Shown in pieces: positions 1-5,101 of a stretch of DNA of 5,101 nucleotides (position 1 is the first letter of the stretch; each line of letters starts with the position of its first letter). Made by a program: the position numbers and the translations under genes. The notes under the pieces were generated by a model. The model worked only from the letters and a program-made list of their open reading frames with translations. It was not told the origin of the DNA and searched no databases. Where the stretch lies: the NCBI RefSeq assembly GCF_000497445.1, contig NZ_CM002285.1:7526261-7531361 (forward strand). Direction: 5' to 3'. This DNA is from Streptomyces roseochromogenus subsp. oscitans DS 12.976 (GTDB lineage: Bacteria; Actinomycetota; Actinomycetes; Streptomycetales; Streptomycetaceae).

Positions 1-238
1 CACCGCGTACCGCACCGCCGACGGCGACCCGCGCCGGATGCTGCCCGCCGGCGCGGGACGCGCGTTCCGGCCCGAGGCCGCCGTACGGCTCGGCGCCGTC
101 CTGCTGATCGCCCGGCCGTGCGCGCAGGGCGCCTGGACGGGGCAGCTCGTCGCCCTGGACGACCTCGGGCGGATCACCCCTGACCGCACACCCCTCGGCA
201 ACGATCTCCCGCGTCACGGACCGAACGCGCGGACGTAG
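1..238 (+). CDS. 3' end of an unrecognised protein (partial)
   Basis: The reading frame is open from the left edge (first complete codon at base 2) to TAG at 236-238, giving the last 78 residues of a protein whose start lies outside the window. Codons are typically actinobacterial, with G or C in most third positions, which supports real coding. The visible part has a hydrophobic strand-like stretch (AAVRLGAVLLIARPCAQGAW) followed by LVALDDLGRI and a polar, proline- and arginine-rich tail. I see no catalytic motif, membrane segment or named domain and do not recognise the family. An ATG at base 38 is internal to the open frame and is unlikely to be the true start. The gene ends 36 bases before the possible leader ORF and about 120 bases before the ABC-F start, with no obvious terminator hairpin, so read-through is possible. 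Confidence 0.6.
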   Translation, partial: TAYRTADGDPRRMLPAGAGRAFRPEAAVRLGAVLLIARPCAQGAWTGQLVALDDLGRITPDRTPLGNDLPRHGPNART

Positions 239-275
239 AAAAACCGCTTGCACACCCCCGTTAGACTTCTCCCCA
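239..275 (+). promoter_or_regulatory. Possible promoter for the ABC-F gene
   Basis: An A-run (239-243) directly follows the upstream stop codon. A -10-like hexamer TAGACT sits at 262-267, and a transcript would then start at about 273-275, on or just before an ATG at 275. No good -35 hexamer lies 16-18 bases upstream of that -10. TTGCAC at 248-253 resembles a -35 but is only 8 bases from it. The A-run a few bases ahead of TTGCAC loosely recalls promoters of the WhiB7/WblC type, which control some actinobacterial ABC-F genes, but the spacing does not fit, so this is only a suggestion. Confidence 0.35.
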
Positions 276-298
276 TGGCCATTCTCCTCGCGCATTAG
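275..298 (+). CDS. Possible 7-codon leader ORF upstream of the ABC-F gene
   Basis: ATG at 275 opens a short frame encoding MAILLAH and ends at TAG 296-298, leaving 59 bases before the ABC-F start. No Shine-Dalgarno sequence precedes it. If transcription begins at the base predicted from the -10 box TAGACT (262-267), the ATG would be at or within a base or two of the 5' end, so translation would be leaderless, which is common in actinobacteria. After its stop, GACGG (298-302) can pair with CCGTC (326-330), or GGCGG (301-305) with CCGCC (318-322), giving alternative weak stems before the ABC-F ribosome site. No U-run follows, so a classical attenuator is not evident. A 7-codon frame can easily arise by chance; what draws attention is its position. 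Confidence 0.3.
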   Translation: MAILLAH

Positions 299-357
299 AC
301 GGCGGGAACGTCCTCAGCCGCCCACCCGTCAATCCCTGTACGCCCTGGAGTCTGTCC

Positions 358-1951
<1,594 letters not shown>

Positions 1952-1956
<5 letters not shown>

Positions 1957-1995
1957 TCCATTGCGTATGGATCATTCGGCTCATCCGTGATCCAT
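1952..1995. repeat. Triple 8-mer repeat with competing hairpins at the ABC-F stop codon
   Basis: The 8-mer TGATCCAT occurs at 1954-1961 and 1988-1995, within a 10-base direct repeat CGTGATCCAT at 1952-1961 and 1986-1995. Its exact reverse complement ATGGATCA lies between them at 1967-1974. The middle copy can pair with the left copy (8 bp, 5-base loop) or with the right copy (8 bp, 13-base loop), but not both at once. The left copy includes the ABC-F stop TGA (1954-1956). No U-run follows either stem. It may be an RNA 3'-end structure or a set of protein-binding half-sites; which one cannot be told from sequence. Confidence 0.7.
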
Positions 1996-2279
1996 CATCT
2001 GTGTGAGATCTCCTCGTATCGGGGTGTGTCCTACACGGATTTTCCGGCCGATCCCCCACGTACCAAGGGATCGGCCGTTTCGCGTCGCTGACCTGGTGCT
2101 TCGCGAATCCACCCGTTCGGTCCCATGGACACCACCCCATGGAATTGCGTGTTCCGCTTGTGGGGATCCACTCCTGTCGTCACAACGATGTCTCACGGAC
2201 CTTGCCGAATGGGTGGCCATCACGCCCAAGAGGGGTGATCATGAGGAGACCAGAGCGCACTTCCCATGAGGAGGCACGG
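1957..2279. other. Non-coding gap between the ABC-F and HTH genes
   Basis: This 323-base stretch is visibly lower in G+C than its neighbours and shows no convincing coding frame. Frames that open here lack typical codon bias. It holds the triple 8-mer repeat and the hairpin terminator described separately, an 8-bp palindrome TTCGCGAA (2100-2107), and two CCATGG boxes 14 bases apart (2123-2128 and 2137-2142). The promoter of the HTH gene must lie after the terminator, probably between about 2085 and 2230, but I cannot identify a -35/-10 pair with confidence. Near its right end AAGAGGGG (2228-2235) precedes an ATG at 2241, an alternative start for the HTH gene. Confidence 0.6.
2045..2080 (+). 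terminator. Hairpin terminator after the ABC-F gene
   Basis: CGGCCGATCCC (2045-2055) and GGGATCGGCCG (2067-2077) form a perfect 11-bp stem with an 11-base loop, followed by TTT (2078-2080). The U-run is short, as is usual for high-G+C actinobacterial terminators. It lies about 90 bases past the ABC-F stop codon and would separate that transcript from the downstream HTH gene. Confidence 0.75.
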
Positions 2280-2501
2280 GTGGCCGAGACTCTGAAGAAG
2301 GGCAGCCGGGTGACCGGCGCCGCGCGCGACAAGCTCGCGGCAGACCTGAAGAAAAAGTACGACTCCGGTGCGAGCATCCGGGCGCTGGCCGAGGAGACCG
2401 GCCGCTCGTATGGCTTTGTGCACCGGATGCTCACCGAGTCGGGCGTCGTCCTGCGTGGGCGTGGCGGAGCGACCCGGGGCAAGAAGGCCGCATCGGTCTG
2501 A
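2280..2501 (+). CDS. Small basic helix-turn-helix protein (Rv1473A-like)
   Basis: This is a 73-residue basic protein. A lysine-rich N-terminal helix (residues 1-30, including KLAADLKKKYDSG) leads into a helix-turn-helix at about 31-54, where ASIRALAEETGRSYGFVHRM has the spacing of a resolvase/Hin-type HTH with GRS at the turn. It ends in a Gly/Arg/Lys-rich tail (RGRGGATRGKK) suited to contacts with nucleic-acid backbone. It lacks any ligand or dimerisation domain, so it is probably a small DNA-binding regulator or nucleoid-type protein. From memory it resembles M. tuberculosis Rv1473A, which also lies beside an ABC-F gene. Start: GTG at 2280 has a strong GAGGAGG (2268-2274) five bases upstream and yields the VAETLKKGSR start I recall for the family. 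An in-frame ATG at 2241 with AAGAGGGG (2228-2235) would add 13 residues and cannot be excluded. The target sites are unknown. Confidence 0.85.
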   Translation: MAETLKKGSRVTGAARDKLAADLKKKYDSGASIRALAEETGRSYGFVHRMLTESGVVLRGRGGATRGKKAASV

Positions 2502-2529
2502 CGCCGGGCGGTCCATCGGCTTCGATGGT

Positions 2530-2565
2530 GGCCACCCGGTCGGCCAGCTGATCGGCCGGGTGGTT
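2530..2565 (+). terminator. Terminator-like hairpin after the HTH gene
   Basis: CCACCCGG (2532-2539) pairs perfectly with CCGGGTGG (2556-2563). Four further inner pairs, two of them G-U, extend the stem to about 12 bp with an 8-base loop, and two G-U pairs are possible outside. Only TTACT follows, so the U-tract is poor. Its place 30 bases past the HTH stop codon and 60 bases before the crotonase-family gene suits a terminator. Confidence 0.6.
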
Positions 2566-2581
2566 ACTGTGCAGTCACTTA

Positions 2582-2598
2582 AGCATGCCCGGCATGCT
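2582..2598. promoter_or_regulatory. Perfect 17-bp palindrome, possible operator
   Basis: AGCATGCC, a single central C, then GGCATGCT make a perfect 8-1-8 inverted repeat 29 bases upstream of the crotonase-family ATG. A one-base loop cannot form a stable RNA hairpin, so a site for a dimeric DNA-binding regulator is more likely. A smaller inverted pair, ACTG-TG-CAGT (2566-2575), lies just upstream. I cannot place the promoter -35/-10 boxes with confidence, so whether the site overlaps the promoter is inferred from its position only. Confidence 0.5.
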
Positions 2599-2627
2599 CG
2601 GATGACCGCACCCATCGGAGGCGCCCC

Positions 2628-3431
2628 ATGGCTTCGCCCGACCAGGACCTCGCTCCTGTACTCGACAAGGACGGCGTACGGCTCACCGTCGACGACGCGC
2701 TCGCCACGGTGACGCTGGCCAACCCGGCCAAGCGCAACGCGCAGAGCCCCGCACTGTGGCGGGCGCTCGCCGAGGCCGGGCGGCTGCTGCCGGGCTCCGT
2801 CCGTGTCGTTGTGCTGCGCGGCGAGGGCAGGTCCTTCTCCGCCGGTCTCGACCGGCAGATGTTCACCCCGGAGGGGATCCCGGGCGAGCCGACCTTCATC
2901 GATCTCGCGCGCCGTGACGACGCCGGGCTCGACGCGAACATCGCCGAGTTCCAGGAGGCGTTCACCTGGTGGCGGCGGAACGACATCGTGTCCGTCGCCG
3001 CCGTCCAGGGGCACGCCATCGGGGCCGGCTTCCAGCTCGCGCTCGCGTGCGACCTTCGGGTCGTCGCGGACGACGTGCAGTTCGCCATGCGCGAGACCAG
3101 CCTCGGCCTCGTACCCGACCTGACCGGCACGCATCCGCTGGTCGGTCTCGTCGGGTACGCCCGCGCGCTCGAGATCTGCGCCACGGGAAGGTTTGTCGGC
3201 GTGGAGGAGTCCGTGGCGTCCGGGCTGGCCAACATTGCCGTGCCCGGCGACCAACTGGACGACGCCGTACGGGACTTGGCAGCGGCGCTGTTGGCTGCGC
3301 CGCGGGACGCTGTCGCCGAGACCAAGGCGCTGTTGCGGGGCGCGGCGGACCGTACGTACGACGAGCAGCGGGCGGCTGAGCGGGCCGCTCAGGCACGGCG
3401 GCTTCGGGATCTGGCCGGGCTCGGCGAATAA
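2628..3431 (+). CDS. Enoyl-CoA hydratase/isomerase (crotonase) family protein
   Basis: This is a complete 267-residue protein of usual crotonase length. The family acts on CoA thioesters, most often hydrating enoyl-CoA in fatty-acid or amino-acid breakdown in the cytoplasm. Visible features: N-terminal strand region ALATVTLANPAKRNAQS (24-40), the oxyanion-hole segment FSAGLD (70-75), second oxyanion segment GHAIGAGFQLALACD (128-142), the QFAMRETSLGLVPDLTG segment (151-167), and a C-terminal helical part with the common GRFVGVEESVASGLAN pattern (187-202). Against rat mitochondrial enoyl-CoA hydratase, the second catalytic glutamate (E164) matches E156, but the first (E144) aligns with Gln136. 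A simple hydratase call is therefore unsafe and another crotonase activity is possible. ATG 2628 has GGAGG (2617-2621) six bases upstream. It appears to have its own promoter region and is separated from the HTH gene by a hairpin. From memory, the equivalent neighbour in M. tuberculosis is echA12 (Rv1472). Confidence 0.93.
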   Translation: MASPDQDLAPVLDKDGVRLTVDDALATVTLANPAKRNAQSPALWRALAEAGRLLPGSVRVVVLRGEGRSFSAGLDRQMFTPEGIPGEPTFIDLARRDDAGLDANIAEFQEAFTWWRRNDIVSVAAVQGHAIGAGFQLALACDLRVVADDVQFAMRETSLGLVPDLTGTHPLVGLVGYARALEICATGRFVGVEESVASGLANIAVPGDQLDDAVRDLAAALLAAPRDAVAETKALLRGAADRTYDEQRAAERAAQARRLRDLAGLGE

Positions 3432-3461
3432 CCCTGCCAACCCTGCGCTCAACCCTGCGCT
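3430..3461. repeat. Short tandem repeat of AACCCTGC
   Basis: AACCCTGC occurs three times at 3430-3437, 3439-3446 and 3451-3458, and the last two are part of an identical 11-mer AACCCTGCGCT (3439-3449 and 3451-3461). The first copy starts within the TAA stop of the crotonase-family gene. The repeats fill the gap between two convergent genes, where I see no good terminator hairpin. They look like a local replication-slippage expansion. Confidence 0.7.
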
Positions 3462-3486
3462 GGGCACGGCGAGTAGGACGAGTTCC

Positions 3487-4209
3487 CTAGTCCACCGCCG
3501 TAATCAAAACCGCCACCGAGGGCCGGTCCTCCAGGGCGTCCCCTACGGCCGTGCGGACCTGTCGGGCCACATCGACGGCCCGGTGGTCGGCGCTCGTCGA
3601 CAACTCCACGCGAACGTGCCGGTGAGGCAGTGCCGTGTCGGCCGGGTGTTCCTCCAGGAGCACCCCGCGGCCGAGGCCGCCCAGGGAAGCCGTCAGGCCG
3701 CTCACGCCAGGGACGGCGAGGGCGGCCGCGGCTGCGCGGGCCTCGTCCGGGTCCGTGGGTTCGCGCGCGGGCACCGGCCGCGGCGCACGTACCGCCGTGG
3801 CCGGTTCCTCCGTGTCCAGCAGGTCGGTCACCCGCAGGTCCACCTCCGACAGCGCGAGCCCGAGCCGTTGCACAGCGGCCGTCGTCAGGGTGAGTCGCAG
3901 CCGGGACGCCACCGCGGGCAGCGGCTCGGCGGCCGTGGCGGCGAAGTCCGCCGTCATCCGCAGCGGGCCCGGCGGCAGCGCGCTCGGCGGAGCCGGTACG
4001 ACGGGCTGAGCTGCCTCTTCGGGATCGGCGAGCGAGAGCCGCAGCGTGCCCAACCGCACCCCCGGCACCCCGTCCGCCGCCGCACGCTCCAGTACCGCCC
4101 CCGCCGCGACCTCCGCGATCCACGCGCCGTCGCGCGGCCCACCGAGCGGCAGCAGCCTGCCGAGCCCGACCTGGCGCCGTACCCACTCTGTCCACCGGTC
4201 CGCCGTCAT
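3487..4209 (-). CDS. Probable tandem Asp23-like protein (also seen annotated as nucleopolyhedrovirus P10 family)
   Basis: This is a 240-residue protein rich in Ala, Leu and Val, with no signal peptide or membrane helix. From memory, Streptomyces homologues beginning MTxDxWTExVRRQVGLGRLLPLGGP are labelled nucleopolyhedrovirus P10 family, which says little about function. By eye it shows two diverged Asp23/Gls24-like units. In unit 1, AWIAEVAAGAVLERAAADGV (29-48) then PGVRLGTLRL, and RLRLTLTTAAVQRLGLALSE (103-122) then VDLRVTDLL, match the two halves of the Asp23 pattern. In unit 2, ARAAAAALAVPGVSGL (157-172), HVRVELSTSADHRAVDVARQ (198-217) and VRTAVGDALEDRPSVAVLIT repeat it. A Pro/Ala/Glu-rich linker (about 133-156) separates them. 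The start is taken at ATG 4209 from the conserved N-terminus; GGAGG (4211-4215) is only one base away, an awkward spacing, so GTG at 4230 is a possible alternative. The gene is divergent from the Asp23 gene across 100 bp and convergent with the crotonase-family gene. Confidence 0.82.
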   Translation of the reverse strand: MTADRWTEWVRRQVGLGRLLPLGGPRDGAWIAEVAAGAVLERAAADGVPGVRLGTLRLSLADPEEAAQPVVPAPPSALPPGPLRMTADFAATAAEPLPAVASRLRLTLTTAAVQRLGLALSEVDLRVTDLLDTEEPATAVRAPRPVPAREPTDPDEARAAAAALAVPGVSGLTASLGGLGRGVLLEEHPADTALPHRHVRVELSTSADHRAVDVARQVRTAVGDALEDRPSVAVLITAVD

Positions 4210-4248
4210 TCCTCCAGCCTGCCGTATCACCGGCGCACCACAGGGGAA

Positions 4249-4269
4249 CCTTGCATACGGTGGGCAAGG
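4249..4269. promoter_or_regulatory. Inverted repeat in the divergent intergenic region
   Basis: CCTTGC (4249-4254) and GCAAGG (4264-4269) form a perfect 6-9-6 inverted repeat near the middle of the 100-bp space between the two divergent Asp23-type genes. The 21-bp size and spacing suit a dimeric regulator controlling both genes. As RNA the stem would be weak. No -35/-10 pair can be assigned confidently on either strand. Confidence 0.4.
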
Positions 4270-4309
4270 GACGATCGAAGGGGACGACGACCGAAAGGGA
4301 CGTACGGCG

Positions 4310-4783
4310 ATGACCGACATGACGACGACCCCCGAAGGCGGCCAAGAGCCGCAGGTGTCGACCCGTAAGGCCACTCAGCGCGGCGGCGGTGATCCGGCGA
4401 CCCGGGGACGGACCACCATCGCCGACGGCGTCGTGGAGAAGATCGCGGGCCTCGCGGCGCGGGATGTCGTCGGAGTGCACGCCATGGGCAGTGGCCTGGC
4501 CCGCACCTTCGGCGCCGTACGCGACCGGGTGCCGGGCGGCTCCAGGTCGGTGGCGCGGGGTGTGAAGGCCGAGGTCGGCGAGGTGCAGACCGCACTGGAC
4601 CTGGAGATCGTCGTGGACTACGGCGTCTCGATCGCCGATGTCGCCCGCGCCGTACGGGAGAACGTGATCGCTTCCGTGGAACGCATGACCGGACTTGAGG
4701 TGGTCGAGGTCAATATCGCGGTCAGCGATGTGAAGCTGCCCGACGAAGAGGACGAGGAGCCCGAGCCGCCGCGCATCCAGTGA
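4310..4783 (+). CDS. Asp23/Gls24 family envelope stress response protein
   Basis: This is a 157-residue soluble protein with the Asp23/Gls24 (DUF322) pattern. A disordered Gly/Thr/Arg-rich N-terminus (1-34) precedes TTIADGVVEKIAGLAARDVV (35-54) and GVHAMGSGL, the first helix and its GV turn. A variable loop (62-93) follows, then ALDLEIVVDYGVSIADVARA (95-114), VRENVIASVERMTGLEVVEV (115-134) and NIAVSDVKLP. An acidic tail (DEEDEEPEPP) ends the protein. In Firmicutes the family forms membrane-associated assemblies anchored by AmaP or DUF2273-type proteins and responds to cell-envelope stress; in actinobacteria the role is largely inferred from that. The start at ATG 4310 has AAAGGGA (4294-4300) nine bases upstream. 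The frame is open back to 4046, but that part overlaps the divergent gene and lacks homology. It heads an operon with the small membrane gene 43 bases downstream. Confidence 0.93.
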   Translation: MTDMTTTPEGGQEPQVSTRKATQRGGGDPATRGRTTIADGVVEKIAGLAARDVVGVHAMGSGLARTFGAVRDRVPGGSRSVARGVKAEVGEVQTALDLEIVVDYGVSIADVARAVRENVIASVERMTGLEVVEVNIAVSDVKLPDEEDEEPEPPRIQ

Positions 4784-4826
4784 CGCACCGGCGACACCGC
4801 ACACCCGACGAGCTGAGGAGTGCTGT

Positions 4827-5021
4827 ATGAGCATGGCCGTGGTCGGCATGATCGCCGGAATGGCGCTGGGTTTCGCCGGGTACTTCGGCGGCTTCGGAGC
4901 CTTCCTGCTGGTGGCGGCGCTGGGTGCGATCGGGTTCGTCGCCGGCCGGTTCGCGGAGGGCGACCTGGAACTGGGTGACTTCTTCCGTACCCGCGACGAC
5001 CGGCGCGACCGGCGGCGGTGA
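4827..5021 (+). CDS. Small DUF2273-like membrane protein
   Basis: This 64-residue protein has two hydrophobic helices: residues about 3-19 (MAVVGMIAGMALGFAGY) and about 22-40 (GFGAFLLVAALGAIGFVAG), joined by a tight Gly-rich turn. GRFAEGDLELGDFF and a strongly charged tail (RTRDDRRDRRR) follow. The G-x3-G-like spacing in both helices and the GR motif closing helix 2 are what DUF2273 proteins show. Such proteins commonly sit beside Asp23 genes and are thought to help attach Asp23 to the membrane. The positive tail suggests a cytoplasmic C-terminus, so both termini would be inside. ATG 4827 has GAGGAG (4815-4820) six bases upstream; an in-frame ATG two codons later has worse spacing. It lies between two Asp23-type genes in one operon. 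The DUF2273 assignment is by architecture and context, not by search. Confidence 0.85.
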   Translation: MSMAVVGMIAGMALGFAGYFGGFGAFLLVAALGAIGFVAGRFAEGDLELGDFFRTRDDRRDRRR

Positions 5022-5027
5022 CCGGCG

Positions 5028-5101
5028 GTGACCGCCGACACCGGCGCGGCGCGCCCGCCGTCGGCCCTCGTGCCGCCGGCTGAGCGCGGCGCCACCCGGA
5101 T
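5028..5101 (+). CDS. Start of a probable second Asp23/Gls24 gene (partial)
   Basis: GTG at 5028 opens a frame that runs off the right edge, giving 24 complete codons. It begins VTADTGAARPPSALVPPAER and ends with GATR plus an Ile/Met-type codon. The end (RGATRI, last residue inferred from the two bases AT) lines up with RGRTTI of the first Asp23 protein, the point just before the conserved first helix, and from memory Streptomyces operons often carry a second Asp23 gene here with a PPAERGATRIAD start. The start lies only six bases after the stop of the membrane-protein gene, so translational coupling is likely; the site upstream (GGCGG) is a weak ribosome site. A GTG at 5070 is an alternative. 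The identity rests on a few residues and on context. Confidence 0.6.
   Translation, partial: MTADTGAARPPSALVPPAERGATR

Noticed and set aside
248..267. TTGCAC and TAGACT as a -35/-10 pair
   Set aside because: The spacing is only 8 bases, too short for a sigma-70 type promoter; only the -10 is kept, as tentative.
2123..2142. Two CCATGG palindromes 14 bases apart in the gap before the HTH gene
   Set aside because: Six-base palindromes at this density can occur by chance and no larger symmetry surrounds them.
4245..4276. GGAACC as an extracytoplasmic-function sigma -35 box with ACGATC as -10
   Set aside because: The spacing is about 20 bases, longer than expected for such promoters, and the -10 is weak.
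4046..4309. Upstream extension of the Asp23 frame
   Set aside because: It overlaps the minus-strand gene, has shadow-like composition, and ATG 4310 has its own ribosome site.
3193..4368. 391-codon plus-strand frame over the crotonase-family 3' end and the minus-strand gene
   Set aside because: The translation is Arg/Pro-rich and the region is better explained by two real genes with proper codon bias and conserved motifs.
4210..4374. N-terminal extension of the minus-strand gene to ATG 4374
   Set aside because: It would overlap the Asp23 start and its ribosome site, and the extra 55 residues lack the family character that begins at MTADRWTEW.
5018..5083. GTG at 5018 as start of the next gene
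   Set aside because: That frame closes at TGA 5081-5083 after 21 codons, whereas GTG 5028 stays open and leads into an Asp23-like N-terminus.
3449..5095. 548-codon open frame on the minus strand
   Set aside because: It crosses the minus-strand gene in another frame and the oppositely oriented Asp23 operon, and its translation is Arg/Gly/Pro-rich without motifs.

Overview
The window looks like chromosomal DNA from a Streptomyces or close relative. G+C is very high, codon third positions are almost all G or C, GTG starts are used, and each gene's closest recognisable relatives are actinobacterial. It reads as a conserved housekeeping or stress region. I see no insertion sequence, phage gene, CRISPR array, tRNA or rRNA.

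Layout: (1) Positions 1-238 hold the 3' end of an unrecognised plus-strand gene. (2) A 119-bp gap with a promoter-like -10 box and a possible 7-codon leader ORF (275-298) precedes a complete ABC-F ATPase gene (358-1956). (3) A gap of about 320 bp follows, with a triple 8-mer repeat at the ABC-F stop codon and a strong hairpin terminator (2045-2080). (4) A small basic helix-turn-helix protein (2280-2501) comes next, followed by another terminator-like hairpin. (5) A perfect 17-bp palindrome lies just ahead of an enoyl-CoA hydratase/isomerase family gene (2628-3431). (6) A convergent minus-strand gene (3487-4209) encodes a 240-aa alanine/valine/leucine-rich protein. (7) Divergent from it is the start of an envelope-stress type operon: an Asp23/Gls24 protein (4310-4783), a 64-aa two-helix membrane protein of the DUF2273 kind (4827-5021), and the first 25 codons of what looks like a second Asp23/Gls24 gene cut by the window edge (5028-5101).

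How the genes may work together: the ABC-F, HTH and crotonase-family trio matches, from memory, a neighbourhood in Mycobacterium tuberculosis (Rv1472 echA12, Rv1473 ABC-F, Rv1473A small HTH). This suggests an old actinobacterial linkage, although each gene here seems to have its own terminator or promoter signals. The Asp23 operon probably makes a membrane-anchored envelope-associated complex, with the small membrane protein as part of the anchor.

The most interesting observation is that the minus-strand 240-aa protein appears to be two diverged Asp23-like units in tandem. That would make the divergent pair a family-wide locus and not a chance neighbourhood. The second is a possible leaderless 7-codon uORF in front of the ABC-F gene, an arrangement reminiscent of ribosome-mediated attenuation. 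Both rest on reading by eye and are unproven.
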